A DNA stretch of 64,000 nucleotides, taken from NCBI RefSeq assembly GCF_000003195.3, contig NC_012873.2:44262061-44326060 (forward strand), read 5' to 3'. The notes under the pieces were generated by a model that ran no database searches, was not told the origin of the DNA, and saw only the letters and a list, made by a program, of their open reading frames with translations. Of this stretch, positions 34,018 to 48,632 are shown one piece after another. Source of the DNA: Sorghum bicolor (lineage: Eukaryota > Streptophyta > Magnoliopsida > Poales > Poaceae). The position numbers and the translations under genes are program-made. Every line of letters begins with the position of its first letter. Position 1 is the stretch's first letter.

Positions 34018-35654
34018 TGTTGGGTATTCTTAACATCATTACCAAAAGTAGTTTTCTAATTCTGATAACGGTGCCAAAAATGCCAAACCTATCCCTCATA
34101 CCACTTAAGCCAAGTTGTCATCCCCAGCATGATATGAGAGACGCGGTATTGAAATATGCAATTGCTCATCTAAATAAATAATGAATGGGATCTGCAAGCG
34201 CACAGATTAATACCGATGTAGCATTTTAACCGGGAAGTATTCCAGGTATCGTTATTTATATTTTTACCACTGGAAAGGGATTAGTAATCATCAATATTGA
34301 TTATAGAATGGAATATGAGATTGAGTATCTATCATTGCATGTATAATTGAGAACATTTATCTAACTCTTTCATACAGGGGTAAGTGTCACATAAAGGATA
34401 TAAAGTAATGAATAGTGACAAAGATAATTAATCTGATCAGCATAACTTAGCCACATAATAAATATGATAAGCACCTCAATTAGATATTCTAGTAAGTCAT
34501 TAGCATGGAATTAGAATGAACTACAAGAATATTTCCTAAGTTATTCTCAACTATATAGTCTAGCATTATCATAGTTAGTGCAATTATACTTAGCAATCAT
34601 TCTGAGACAAGACCACGCCCATGCATAGTGATATTAGCAAGGAATATGAGAAACATAGCAATCACTCCCCTGTAATAATGTTGCTCTGCCAGCCCAATAC
34701 ACGAGAGGGGGACTATATAAGAATCAATGAAGCTGTCACTATCACGAACTACCCCATGATCTGGCATATAGGGTACAATCGCAGATAAATACGGTATAAG
34801 CACCACGCCTACACAATATCTATCATTTACCCTTGGATCCGATGGATAAACGCTATACGATCCTAAACATGTATATAAATCCAATCTAACTAAGCCAAGT
34901 ATATAACTATGATAGACTAAGAACAATATAATCTTGAATATAAACAAGTAGAGCAAAGTCATAAGCAATATATTGAAGTAGAACAAAGTCATATTCATAA
35001 TATTGAAGAACAAAGATGAACAATTAGATAATTACCAAGAATCCTCTTGACAGATCCAGAAACCAATCGAAGATTGACTCCTTCTAGTTCTAATCCTATG
35101 TAGCTATGCTAATCTAGATGTCTAATTGATGTGGTGGCTCTAGGATTGATCAGAGGCTTCTTCTCCCTTGAGGAATAATAAATTAGGGTTGAGAGGCTCT
35201 CTCCTCCAGGGGCCAGGGGGTCTGGTTTTATAGTCCCTTCAAGTGAATATGGGCCGTTGGATCAAACCGATATTGATTGAACGGTTATCGTTGATCCTTT
35301 TGGTCGGTGGAGCTTGATCCCGAAAGAGAATCCTGATTGGACTCAGAAGGGGGGCGGACGCCCTAGTCTCCTAGGCGGGCGCCCAGGGCCAGGCCCCGTT
35401 CGGCCTCCGCTTCGTTCCCGTGGCTTCTGGAGTCTTCTAGATGTAAGATAATTGCACAGCACGTTGATATCTCTATGTAATCCCGACGTGTGGGCCTTTC
35501 TTCCGTATTTCCTTATAACCCCCTACAGAAAGAGACAAACACCAAAACTCGTGGAATTCTGTCAGATAAAACCCTAAGTCTAGATGTTTATTTCATTTGG
35601 ATCCTTTTCTTTGTTTATTTGTTAATTAAATTTGATACTTAAGGACAGTCAACA
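34018..35654 (-). repeat. A3: solo LTR of Athila type (1637 bp) inside T3
   Basis: It runs from TGTTGGGTATTC to GGACAGTCAACA. The flanking 5-mers are GGCAT (34013-34017) and AGCAT (35655-35659), a duplication with one mutation. The right half matches the LTRs of A1 and A2 closely (CAGATAAAACCCTAAGTCTA, GGGCGCCC block near 35370). No internal region remains, so this is a product of LTR-LTR recombination. Confidence 0.82.
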
Positions 35655-36199
35655 AGCATGAGCACATCGGCTAAGGTAGGGGAAGCAAGACCATGACCAA
35701 ATACAAAGGCGTTGAGGGTATCAGACCAAAAGTATGAAGCGGTTATCAGCAGTGATTCATTCCTCTTCATATCGGCAATGGATAGCCTAATGCATTGGTC
35801 TAATTTCACTCACCCCATTGGACTTCGTTTGAATTGCCGATTCTCAGGAACCAATCTTTCCACCCCTTGGTAGAACAGGGCCAGGAGCGAAAGGTGTCTT
35901 TCCACATATCTAAAGAAAAGTTCTCAGCTCTAAAGGGGATCCTATTTGTCTCTGCATTTATCAAATCGGTAGGATCTGGGTTTCCCAATGGACCAAGACA
36001 CTGAAAATGGGGTTGATCAGTGGGGATCACAATCTTATTAGCAAGTTCCTAAAAGGTTTGAAGATTAGAAGAATAGAAAAAAGAAAAAAAGTGTACTCAG
36101 TAAATAGATTCGTAAAAGAATAGGAATACAACAAGAGTATGGTAAAAGGAGGAGAGGGGGTTTTGAGTTGACCTCTGGGACGACGAAGTTGATGGCCAT
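35655..36199 (-). pseudogene. T3 antisense PMD gene, 5' portion (exon 1 and start of exon 2)
   Basis: ATG at 36199 gives MAINFVVPE (exon 1, 36199-36173), then an intron ending CTTTTAG and exon 2 from 36048 with IPTDQPHFQCLGPLGNPDPTDL. A frameshift occurs after NEVQWGE (near 35806). It is cut at 35655 by the solo LTR A3. Confidence 0.82.
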
Positions 36200-36353
36200 T
36201 TCATCCCGAGAAGAGGAAAGAATCGAAGACTCGGAAGATTGTTGGAGGAGGTCCTTGTCGGAGTTCTTGAAGTTCTCGAACGGTGCCGCCGCCAAGAAGG
36301 TGGGTTTGAGGCTGTAGAATGACAGGATGGGTGAAGAGTACCGGAGAAGGAAG

Positions 36354-36361
36354 TATTTATA
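36354..36361 (-). promoter_or_regulatory. TATA box of the T3 antisense PMD gene
   Basis: TATAAATA on the minus strand, 155 bp upstream of the ATG, in the same context (AGGACAAAA on the plus side) as the T2 copy. Confidence 0.6.
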
Positions 36362-36760
36362 GGACAAAAAGGGGCAGGGGCAAATCTGACTTATCTCTTT
36401 GCCGCATCTGAGAAATCCGAGGGTGTTCAAGTAGATATGGTAACTGTTCGCACGATAATCAAGGGATTGCGTAGGTGATTTGACAGCAAGCAGTCATGAT
36501 TTTGAAGATATCGTACTGTGCAAGATCTCCTGGTCGGTTCATCGGCAGTTTCGTCTAACGGAAATGTTGTCGATGAACGTATTCTGGGGATATTCGGTTC
36601 AAGAAGTTGAGAAATTCGAGGAGCATGCAGGAGAATCAGGCTGAGGATGTTCAGATTTGGTGATTGATTACCAATTGGGAGGAATGATTACGGAAAGGCG
36701 TCATTACTGAGGAGAATTTCAGAGCATTAATGATTTTATACTCCAAAATTGGGGGGCATG

Positions 36761-37331
36761 TGTTGACACCATTTTTTGACACGTATCTTTGGAGGCATAC
36801 CTAGAGTTAATGGGGTGTAGATCGGCAAGCGGAAAAATGGTGACTAGTCTACAGGAGAGTTGCCAATGAGGGTTGGTGTCGATGGGAAAACGCCAGGATA
36901 TGACTAAGTCCAGGAGTGGTGATGGGTTTGTGCCGATGACTAGTATTGATGGCTGCCGATGGCTGTGAAAGGTGGTCTGCCGATGGTTATGAAGAAAAGC
37001 GCGGGGGTTCCCAATTGACTCGTGATGGTGTACCGATCGGTTGTGGAGGATAATTTAATGCTTTCTGTAGTTATTAGAGTTTGTTTTGTATACGGATTCT
37101 GTTTAATATGGAGTTCAAGTCCTAGTCGTGTCTGATTGTAGCTCTTTTGAATAGGGTATAAATATAGACACCGTGGCAATGTAATGGAGATATCTATCAA
37201 TCAATCAAACACAAGTTTTTACACATATTCTAGCATCTACTTTTTCGACAACATCATCATATTTTCTTTTTACTACGAGTTCTTAAGGATTCTTCGACTC
37301 AATCTCGACAAACTCTCGAGTCCCGCGTGAG
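36761..37331 (+). repeat. 3' LTR of T3, left part
   Basis: It starts TGTTGACACCA directly after a polypurine tract (AAAATTGGGGGGCATG). It is interrupted at 37331 by A2; the target duplication GTGAG is 37327-37331. Left and right parts add up to about 729 bp, the family size. Confidence 0.9.
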
Positions 37332-38546
37332 TGTTGACGGTTCTTAAGTATCAATTTTAGTTATCAAATAAACAAGGAAAAGGACCAATATACAAACAAC
37401 ACCTAGAATTACAGTTTGATCTGATAGAATTCCACGAGTTTTGTTGTTTATCTGTTTTTGCAGGGGGTTATCAGAAAATATGGAAGAAAGGCCCACATGT
37501 TGGGTTTACATAGAGATATTAACGTGCCGCGCAATTTTCTACCATCTAGAAGACTCCAGAAGCCACGGGAACGAACGGGAAGGCGATCGGGCTTGGAGGC
37601 AGGGCGCCCGCCCTACCCTCCTGGGCGCCCGCCCACCTCTTGTAGCCAATCATGGTGAATCATGCGGATTATGCTCCACCGACCTAAAGGATCAAGGATA
37701 ACCGTTCAATCAATGTCGGTTTGATCCGACGGCCCACGTTCACCCGAGGGGACTATATAAGTATACCCCCTAGCCCCTGGAGGAGAACAAGTTCATTATA
37801 GAGTTGAGAGGTGCCCTCGAAGGATAACCTTTCCTCTACATAGACTTAGGGCTTAGCATCCAATGTGAGAGTAGACTAGATCTACTAGATTGAGAGAGAT
37901 AGAGTGGAGGTGTAGATCGGAGGAAGCCCGGCCTGTCGGTGTCTACTCCGAGGTTGTACCTGCGGGATCAAGTCTTCTAACCCGAGGCTTGCTACTAGGA
38001 TTCTTCAGTATTTCGACATCTAAATTCTAGTAAGTTCTTGTTTTATTGTTCTTTGGTTTATGAGTTTACTTTGATCTCTTCGTGTACAGTTTAGAGTAAT
38101 CATCTCTAGTGTAAACGTGGTGTTTGGGCTAGGATACTCATAGATATCCCCTGACTAGCTGGACCGTGGTAGTAGCGAGGAACGTGACATTTCCGAGTTA
38201 CCTTTGTAGCCTATATCCCGTTAGTAAAATCGATAGGGTTTATAGGTGTGGGTCGAACATCCTCTGTGGTGTCTAGATTCCGTGAGCCTCCCCAATAGAA
38301 CAGTAGATCATCCTTACCAAGGTTAGAACGAGAGTGCGGTTGTAATCTTCTCTATACATCACTCACATCGAATCACATTCTTTGTAGCCTAAAGGTTAGT
38401 AGTAATAGACCTGGTTAGTCAGATGCACGCTTTCTCCTAGTGGTAAAAATAAAAATACGATACTCTGGATAACATCTCGGGTGAAGTGCTCACCGATATT
38501 CATGCGCTTGCGGATCATATTGTGATTGTGTTACCAAATATCAACA
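37332..38546 (+). repeat. 5' LTR of A2 (1215 bp)
   Basis: It runs from TGTTGACGGTTC to AAATATCAACA. It holds GACTATATAAG (TATA box near 37754) and GC-rich GGGCGCCCGCCC blocks near 37603 and 37622. Confidence 0.92.
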
Positions 38547-38554
38547 AGCATTTC

Positions 38555-38569
38555 TGGCGCCGTTGCCGA
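38555..38569 (+). other. A2 primer-binding site, tRNA-Asp type
   Basis: TGGCGCCGTTGCCGA starts eight bases after the LTR, one base different from the A1 site. Confidence 0.75.
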
Positions 38570-38677
38570 GGAGAAAGACGGTTTGCTGAGATAACCTTGA
38601 GTCTTACTACTAGCTTGTATCTATACTTTTATCTTTTCTTATCTTTTTATATTCTTTATTTTCTTTACTCTTACCTT

Positions 38678-39460
38678 ATGGAAAACCAAGATTCTAAATC
38701 GATCTATCAATTTGCAACACCTTTGGAAACTGACCTTTTACCATGGGAGTCATCACAGCCTATCCAAACATCCCAGTATAGGTTAAGTTCTAGGTTGATT
38801 GCCATGATTCAAAACCTATCTTTTTCAGGAAAGGAAGACGAAAACCCTTGCCTTCACATTAGAGATTTTGAGCAAACATGTGATTGTCTTCGCATTGAAG
38901 GCATTTCTGATAAAACTTTACGTTGGAAGCTTTTTCCTTTTTCTTTAAGGGGAGAAGATAGACAATGGTATAATCAGAAGGTAAGTCAACAACGAGGTGA
39001 ATGGGGAGTTTTACGAGCCAACATTTGCCTAGATTTTTATTCCCTCGACCGTATCAATGACCTTAGACTCGAAGTCCTATCTTTTAAACAAAAAGATAAT
39101 GAAACTTTGGGAAAATCCTAGAAATGTTTTTCTGATCTTTTAGAATCTGGTCCAAACCTTAATCTTGAAGACCCTGTTCTTTTATTTCACTTTTTTCGAG
39201 GTCTTCAGAAAGATAATAAACAAATGCTACATACAATGTCTAGTGGTTCTTTCTTTCGCATCCCTACTGATGACGCTAGAGTGATCCTAGATAGAATCCT
39301 AGAAGCTGAGATGGATAATACCCTTCATGATGAAACCCACGAAGCCGAAGTAGACACTCTGCCAAATTCTCCATCTACTTTAGCTATCCCAAGTTCTGAG
39401 CCACAAAAGGAAGAAATTCCACCACCTGATTTCATGCTGGATATAGAATCTGATCTTTTT
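38678..39460 (+). pseudogene. gag: A2 gag, one nonsense codon
   Basis: ATG at 38678 (MENQDSKSIYQFATPLETDL). The capsid domain follows, with LRWKLFPFSLRGEDRQWYN, the Athila form of the Retrotrans_gag core. A TAG at 39119-39121 interrupts 'LGKS-KCFSDLLESGP', probably from TGG. The same frame then runs on through PVLLFHFFRGL and the start of the protease region. Confidence 0.85.
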
Positions 39461-42400
39461 GCCGATTTTGGAAACATTACAAACTACCATTCTATTGACA
39501 GACCCCAAAACGGCCATTTTAGCATTTGTTTGCCAACTGAACATCAATTGAGAGAGCTTATCGCGGTCATGAGTAGCGAATGGTTGGAGGAGTCAGAGCT
39601 TTCCTCTGATGTGATCCGTTTGGACACACCTCCTATAACTAGACGCTGTGCTTATGATTCTGATCGATTTGATGCTCTCTATAATCCTATTGTGGGGACC
39701 AACATCATATCTGAATCTTTTGCACTTAAATTATTTAAAAATTTGGTCTTAACCCCCACAACAAAGGTCATAAAGGAATCTTCGGGACGATTAGTCCCCA
39801 GTCTTGGAATTATTAATGTCTTACCCCTTATGGTAGAAGGCTCCATGGTTCATTTGAATTTTTATATCTTTGATACATGGGACTTTGACCTTTTTATAGG
39901 ACAACCTTTTAGAAGAATCTTTTATGAAGGTCATACTGGAAAGCTACACATTTCCTTTGGAAAAACTTTTAAATTATCAATAACAATTTCTCACTCCTTA
40001 AATAATAAGGCCGAGTCATATCTTTTGCCTGATCCTATGGAGGAGGTAAAGGTTGCATCTCTAGAGCTTTTAGATGAACGAGACTTAGAAGACGAAGCTC
40101 CTTTATTCACAGAAGAAGAGGCCGAACCGTCTAGACCTGAACTCTTAGACGAGTTTGCAGAAACACCTAGACCTCCCATAGAGCCTAAAACTTTACCACC
40201 TGGTCTTACCTATGCTTTCCTAAACAATAGTCCAGAGTTTCCTGTGATCATTAGTGATAAACTCACTCAAGAGCAAACTCTACGATTAATGACCATTCTT
40301 GAGAAACATCACTCAGTTTTCGGCTACTCACTCCAAGATCTTACAGGAATCAGTCCTATGATTTGTACCCATCGTATTCCGACAGATCCTTCTGTTTCAC
40401 CTTCTCGAGAGCCTCAACGTAGAGTTAACAACGCAATGAGAGAGGTAGTTAAAAAGAAAGTTATAAATTTACTACATGAAGGGATTATATATCCTATGCC
40501 GCACAGTGAGTGGGTGAGCCAAGTGCAAGTTGTGCCTAAAAAGGGAGGCATGACTATCGTTACGAATGAAAAGAACGAGCTAATTCCGCAACACACCATC
40601 ATAGGGTGGCGGATGTGCATAGGCTATAGAAAACTGAACAAAGCCACAAAAAAGGATCATTTTCCTTTACTTTCATAGATGAGATGCTAGAGCGATTAGC
40701 GAACCATTCGTTCTTCTGTTTCTTAGATGGATATTCAGGGTATCACCAGATCCCGATCCATCCCGATGATCAAAGCAAAACCACTTTTATATGCCCATAC
40801 GGAACTTATGCTTGCCGTAGAATGTCTTTTGGGTTATGTAATGCACCAGCTTCTTTTCAAAGATGCATGATGTCTATATTTTCTGATATGATTGAAGAGA
40901 TTATGGAAGTTTTCATGGATGATTTCTCTATATATGGAAAAACTTTTGATAGTTGTCTTTAAAACTTAGACAAGGTTTTGCAAAGATGTGAAGAAAAGCA
41001 CTTAGTCCTTAATTGGGAAAAAAGTCATTTTATGGTTAGGGAAGGAATAGTGCTGGGACACCTAGTTTCTAAAAGAGGTATTGAGGTAGACAAAGCTAAA
41101 ATTGAAGTAATTGAACAACTACCTCCACCTGTGAATATAAAAGGAATTCAAAGCTTTCTTGGCCATGCTGGTTTTTATCGCAGATTCATAAAAGATTTTT
41201 CATTCATTGCTAGACCACTTACTCTTTTGCTAGCCAAGGATGCTCCTTTCGAATTTGATGATGCATGTCTAACATCTTTCAATTTATTAAAGAATGCACT
41301 CATCTCTGCACCAATCATTCAACCCCCTGATTGGTCGTTGCCTTTTGAAATTATGTGTGATGCTAGTGATTATGCTGTGGGGGCACTTTTGGGACAAACT
41401 AAAAATAAGAAGCATCATGCTGTTGCTTATGCCAGTAAAACTTTGACAGGACCTCAACTTAATTATGCAACCACTGAAAAAGAGCTTTTGGCCGTTGTCT
41501 TTGCCATTGATAAATTTAGATCTTATTTAGTTGGAGCTAAAATAATTGTCTACACTGATCATGCTGCACTAAAATATCTGCTCACTAAAAAAGATGTTAA
41601 ACCTTGCATGATTAGATGGATCTTATTATTTCAAGAATTTTACTTAGAAATAAAAGATAAAAAGGAAGTAGAAAATTCTGTTGCTGATCACTTGTCTAGA
41701 ATGTATTTTAAGAATCCACAGGAAACCCCCATCAATGATTCACTCCGGGACGACATGCTCTACGGGATTAACAGGTCTGACTCCTGGTATGCAGATATTG
41801 TTAATTTTATGTTTTTAGGGTATGTACCACCAGGAGCGAACAAGAAGAAGCTTATTCACAAAAGTCGTTCACATATATGGGATGAGCCATCCCTCTTCCG
41901 AGTATGCTCTGATGGCTTACTCAGGAGATGTGTGACCACCGAGGAAGGATGGAAGATCATCGACAGGTGTCATTCATCACCATATGGAGGTCATTATGGA
42001 GCATTCCGTACACATTCAAAGATCTGGCAGTGTGGACTCTACTGGCCTACAATGTATGAAGACACAAAGCAATATATCAGAAGATGTGGGCCATGTCAAA
42101 GGCACGGAAACATAAACACAAGGGATGCCATGCCACTCACCAAAAACCTATAGATTGAGCTCTTCGATGTCTGGGAAATAGATTACATGGGTACATTCCC
42201 CCATCAAAGAAGTGTGAGTACATCTTGGTGGCAGTTGACTACGTCTCCAAGTGGGTAGAGGCACTACCTTGCAAACATGCTGACAACATCAGTTCAAAGA
42301 GGATGTTTCAAGAAGTTATATTTCCAAGATTTGGAGTCCCCAGAGTAGTGATAAGTGATGGAGAAGCACACTTCATCGACAAACGCTTCAAGCACTATCT

Positions 42401-43067
42401 ATCAAAACATGGAATCCGTCACAACGTCGCTACTCCTTACCATCCTCAGACAAGTGGCCAAGCAGAGACTTCCAACAAGCAAATCGAGAATATTCTTCAG
42501 AAAACAGTCAATGAGATGAGAACGGCATGGAAGGACAAGTTACCTGATGCACTCTGGGCATACCGGACAGCATACAACACCCCAATAGGAATGTCCCCAT
42601 ACCAATTGGTGTACGGGAAGACTTGCCACCTACCTGTTGAATTAGAGTTCAAAGCACACTGGGCCATAAGGAGATAGAATATGGACCTAGATATTGCTGG
42701 AGATCATAGAAGAATGCAATTATCAGAATTGGAAGAATGGAGAGAGAAAGCATATCACAATTTGAAGATCTATAAAGAAAGAGTCAAAAGGTGGCATGAT
42801 AAGAGGATCAAGAAGGAGTTCGCACCCGGAGATAAGGTATTACTTTTCAATTCTAGGGTGAAGCTTTTCGGGCATGGAAAACTCCGAAGTAAATGGGAAG
42901 GACCATTCAAGGTAATCAATTCATCATCCCACGGAGCTATCACACTTCAAAATGACGAAGGTACGTTATTCAAGGTAAATGGTCAACGTCTTAAATTATT
43001 TTTAGAGCCCAATAAAGAATTAGAAGAGATAGACGTGATCCATTTCTACCTTCCCATGGAGAATTAG
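39461..43067 (+). pseudogene. pol: A2 pol: protease-like region, RT, RNase H, integrase; several lesions
   Basis: In order: a protease-fold-like stretch (about 39650-40000) where I see no clear D-T/S-G, only LYNPIVGTN; RT from about 40290, with FLDGYSGYHQIPIHP and catalytic FMDDFS at 40911-40928; RNase H with [24 protein letters not shown] and TDHAALKYL; integrase with the HHCC zinc motif, [15 protein letters not shown] and [10 protein letters not shown]. Lesions are a 1-bp loss near 40668, TAA at 40960, TAG at 42151, a 1-bp loss near 42198 and TAG at 42675. The C-terminal part ends HFYLPMEN with TAG at 43065. Confidence 0.9.
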
Positions 43068-43351
43068 ATCCCGACCTTTTTAATCTGACGTTTTTGGGCC
43101 ACATATATATTTTTCGAATAAGTTTTGCATCTAGAAGCACGCTCGAGGAAGCGGGCCCACAGAGGGGCTAGGCACAGGGCGGGCGCCCTGTTGATGCGGT
43201 CAGGCACCCAGCCCCTGCCCTCTCTCAGTCCCGATTTCCTCCGTCACGGTAAACACATTTATGGTAAACCAAATAACCATATAGATGGAAAGTTTCGCAC
43301 GCACGGCGGCGGGAGTAGCCCGAGCAAACCCTAGAGGCACTTTTTGACCCC

Positions 43352-43359
43352 TATATAAA
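43352..43359 (+). promoter_or_regulatory. TATA box upstream of the A2 extra ORF
   Basis: TATATAAA in CCCCTATATAAAC, 90 bp before the ATG at 43449 and outside the LTR, followed by a pyrimidine-rich leader. This resembles a genuine plant core promoter. Confidence 0.5.
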
Positions 43360-43448
43360 CAGACCCCTGACGTCCGTTTTCAAACACCAATATATTCAAG
43401 CCTTCTCCCCTTCTTCTATTAGAGCTTGCTTAGTCCCTCGCTGCTCCA

Positions 43449-44074
43449 ATGGCTGAAGAGTTCCACGACGATTGGGAAGTCATCCCCTACGACCTCAATA
43501 AGAAGCCCAAGGAAGACCCCGACGCCTACGCTCTCGTCCCGGCTAACATAGAGCGACGGCTAGAAGCCATGCCATTACGCCAACGCAGCTCCGCCCAAAC
43601 CATACCCAACCAGTTCTCACCTCACCACCGCAGCACCTACTTCTCAAGAGACAGTCAGCCAAGAAGGAGGCCACCGTCAAGGTGCTAGCCGACACGAGGA
43701 TCCTGCCACCCAGACCCAATGAGAGGGTCGTTGGAGTAAAGACCAACCGGAGCGGTGAGATCAGCAGCATCCGCTACACTATGGAGGAGGAGAGGCCTTA
43801 CTTCGAGGGGATTAGAGCAGCCAAAGTCTGTTTCATCCCTCCAAAGGCAGCCCTGAAGCACGCTCTCAACGCTCTTGAGACACCTCCTAAGCGTCGCAAG
43901 ACTATAGTAGATATTGATGAGGACGTTCGTAGGCTAGACAGGGTCATCATAGAGCTCCAATCCTCGGTTAACTCTATCACTAGGCAGCTCTCTAACTAGA
44001 ACACCGTTATGCTAGGTCTTAGGCATGATCTTGCTAGTGCCAATAAGAAGATCAGGGAGTTAGAGCGCCGCTAA
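43449..44074 (+). pseudogene. A2 extra ORF downstream of integrase, coiled-coil protein, one frameshift and one nonsense codon
   Basis: ATG at 43449 gives MAEEFHDDWEVIPYDLNKKP. The frame changes near 43680 (a 1-bp indel) and continues as KVLADTRILPPRPNERVVGV and SSIRYTMEEERPYFEGIRA. A TAG at 43997 is followed in the same frame by NTVMLGLRHDLASANKKIRE and a TAA at 44072. The C-terminal 50 residues show heptad-like spacing (VRRLDRVIIELQSSVNSITR), so a coiled coil is likely. The total would be about 205 residues. It has no signal peptide or membrane segment, so it is not an envelope-like gene. I do not recognise the family. It sits where Athila-type elements often carry an extra gene. Confidence 0.6.
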
Positions 44075-45495
<1,421 letters not shown>

Positions 45496-46645
45496 TGTTG
45501 ACGGTTCTTAAGTATCAATTTTAGTTATCAAATAAACAAGGAAAAGGACCAATATACAAACAACACCTAGAATTAGGGTTTGATCTGATAGAATTCCATG
45601 AGTTTTGTTGTTTATCTATTTCTGCAGGGGGTTATCAGGAAATATGGAAGAAAGGCCCACATGTCGGGTTTACATACTTCAGAAGCCACGAGAATGAACG
45701 GGAAGGCGATCGGGCTTGGAGGTAGGGCGCCCGCCCACCTCCTGTAGCAAATCACGGTGAATCACGCGGATTATGCTCCACCGATCTAAGGGATCAAGGA
45801 TAACCGTTCAATCAATGTCGGTTTGATCCAGCGGCCCACGTTCACTTGAGGGGACTATATAAGCAGACCCCCTGGCCCCTGGAGAATAAGTTCATTATAG
45901 AGTTGAGAGGTGCCCTCGAAGAATAACCTTTCCTCTACAAAGACATAGGGCTTAGCATCCAATGTGAGATTAGACTAGATCTACTAGATTGAGAGAGATA
46001 GAGTGGAGGTGTAGATCGGAGGAAGCCTGGCCTGTCGGTGTCTACTCCGAGGTTGTACCTGCGGGATCAAGTCTTCTAACCCGAGGCTTGCTCCAAGGAT
46101 TCTTCAGTATTTCGACTTCTAAATTCTAGTATGTTCTTATTTTATTGTTCTTTGGTTTATGAGTTTACTTTGATCTCTTGGCGTAGAGTTTAGAGTAATC
46201 ATCTCTAGCGTAAACGTGGTGTTTGGGCTAGGTTACTCATAGATATCCCCTGACTAGCTGGACCGTGGTAGTAGCAAGGAACGTGACATTTCTGAGTTAC
46301 TTTTGTAGCCCATATCCCGTTAGTAGGATCGATAGGGTTTATAGGTGTGGGTCGAACATCCTCTGTGGTGTCTAGATTCCGTGAGCCTCCCCAATAGAAC
46401 AGTAGATCATCCTTACCAAGGTTAGAACGAGAGTGCGGTTGTAGTCTTCTCTATACATCACTCACATCGAATCACATTCTTTGTAGCCTAAAGGTTAGTA
46501 GTAATAGACCAGGTTAGTCAGATGCACGCTTTCTCCTAGTGGTAAAAATATAAATACGATACTCTGGATAACATCCCGGGTGAAGTGCTCACCGATATCC
46601 GTGCGCTTACGGATCATTTTCTGATTGCGTTACCAAATATCAACA
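45496..46645 (+). repeat. 3' LTR of A2 (1150 bp)
   Basis: It runs from TGTTGACGGTTC to AAATATCAACA. Compared with the 5' LTR it lacks a stretch of about 55 bp near 45678 and shows scattered substitutions. Confidence 0.92.
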
Positions 46646-46650
46646 GTGAG

Positions 46651-46808
46651 CACCTCTTGGCCGTGACATCTGGGCGCATCACTGTTGTCGGGACCAAAGT
46701 GTTCGAGTTACCACCTTTGTCGGTTGTAAGGTCAAATCGGCTAGCATGCCTTAACGTTTGAATCGGGTATTAGTCCTTTGTGTTTGCAGATTAGCTTTTG
46801 CATGAACA
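46651..46808 (+). repeat. 3' LTR of T3, right part
   Basis: Continues the LTR after the GTGAG duplication: CACCTCTTGGCCGTGACATC, as in all Tat-type LTRs here, to TTTGCATGAACA. The last bases read GAACA for CAACA, one mutation. Confidence 0.85.
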
Positions 46809-47858
46809 GATCTCCAGGGAACATTGGATTAACCATTGCCTGCTGACCACCAACTTGCTGACCAAGATTCATCAGCTGGTTGATCAACCCTTGATTCTGA
46901 AATCCAGGTTGCACTGGTCCCTGCTGAAATCCCACAGCCTGATGATTCTGGTGAGGCACCTGTGGAAAGACAAACTGCCCTGTCCATCCATTATTAACAT
47001 TCATCAGCATAGGTCCTGCTGATGACTGATAGTTGGGCATCATCATTGAATTGACATACCCTGGTTGTGCCATGAACTTTTGCTACGTTGGCATTGGATC
47101 TGCCGATGCGTTAGGCATCTGGAACGTTGGGACTTGAGAATTCCCAATAAAAGGTCTTGGAGTAGTAGTTGTAGAATACTAGGGATTCTAAGTCATCGGC
47201 GAGCCTGGAGGTGCCGATGCCATAGGAGCCTTGCCTGTCACGTCAGCCGCTTGAGATGTCCCAGAGCTTTTTGTCATAAATTCTAGAGGCATACCATATC
47301 CCACCAGTTGGGAGGAACAGATCCTGACATTACCGATGCCAATAAATCTATAACAAGTTTGATTTGCCCGTCTGACGTTGACGGATTAGTCGTCATTGGT
47401 GTAGACTGCGCATTAGTGATCCCTAATGTGCTTGGAGGAGAAGTAGCTTCTGTACCCGCAACGACTGTAGTAGCCGATGGAGCCGTAACCAATGATGACC
47501 CGGGCTGAAGATAGGCAGGACCCACATAAGATGGTGGCACTTGTCCTTCTTTGAAAGTTCTAGCCACAGCATTGAAAACTGTATTGGACAGCATACTAGA
47601 TTGATTGATTAGAGCACGATTAATAGCACTGTCAACCATCTCTTGAAGTTTACCAGGATTGGCTTCAAAAGTGATTTGCCGAGGCATCGGCAATGCTTCC
47701 TTTTGGATCACTTCGCCACTCCTATTGATGCTGAAGGATTTCAAGCATAGCTGCTTGTAGTCCTCCATAGCTTTTGTCATAGCTTGCTTCTGCTCATCTC
47801 TGAGATTGGCTTCTGTCACGGGGATGACGTTCTCCAAGTCAAAATCGGTGTTCGACAT
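46809..47858 (-). pseudogene. gag: T4 gag, N-terminal half
   Basis: ATG at 47858 gives MSNTDFDLENVIPVTEANL. It continues through FEANPGKLQEMVDSAINRAL and the Gln/Gly-rich region to MFPGD at 46809, where T3 is inserted. A TAG near 47180 and a frameshift near 47290 break it. The missing remainder of T4 must lie left of this window, beyond the T3 nest. Confidence 0.85.
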
Positions 47859-47906
47859 GTTGATCTTGATCTTGAATCTATGTCCCACTGGGCGTGCCAA
47901 AAGATG

Positions 47907-48632
47907 TGTTGATGCAAAAGCTGATCTGCAAACACAAAGGGCTAATACCCTATTCAAACGTTAAGGCGTGCCAGCTGATTTGACCTTACAATCGACAAAG
48001 GTGGTAACTCGAACACTTTGGTCCCGACAACAGCGATGCGTCTGGATGTCACGGCCTAGAGGTGTTCATGCGAAACTCGAGAATTCGTCGAGATTGACTC
48101 GAAGAATCCTTAAGAACTCGTAGTAAAAAGAAAATATGACGAAGTCGTCGAAAAGTAGATGCTACAATATGTGTAAAAACTTGTGTTTGATTGATTGATA
48201 GATATCTCCATTACATTGCCACGGGGTCTATATTTATACCCTGTTCAAAAGAGCTACAATCAGACATGACTAGGACTTAAACTCCATATTAAACAGAATC
48301 TGTATACAAAACAAACTCTAATAACTACGGAAAGCATTAAATTATCCTCCACAACCGATCGGACACCATCACGAGTCAATCGGCAACCCCCGCACTTTTC
48401 TTCATAATCATCGGCAGACCACCTTTCACAGCCATTGGCAGCCATCAATACTAGTCATCGGCACGAACCCATCACCACTCCTGGACTTAGTCATATCCTG
48501 CCGTTTTCCCATTGGCACGAACCCTCATCGGCAACTCTCCTATAGACTAGTCACCATTTTTCCGCTTGCCGATCTACACCCCATTAACTCTAGGTATGCG
48601 TCCAAAGATACGTGTCCAAAATGGTGTCAACA
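47907..48632 (-). repeat. 5' LTR of T4 (726 bp)
   Basis: It runs from TGTTGATGC to GGTGTCAACA on the plus strand. Minus-strand U3 holds ATCGGC copies on the plus strand at 48379, 48410, 48458 and 48528. It is close to the T3 LTR in sequence. Confidence 0.9.

Noticed and set aside
34597..35013. Minus-strand hydrophobic ORF in A3
   Set aside because: AT-rich LTR sequence; no homologous ORF in the LTRs of A1 or A2.
43449..44074. Envelope-like gene in A2
   Set aside because: No signal peptide, membrane segment or cysteine pattern; charged and coiled-coil only.
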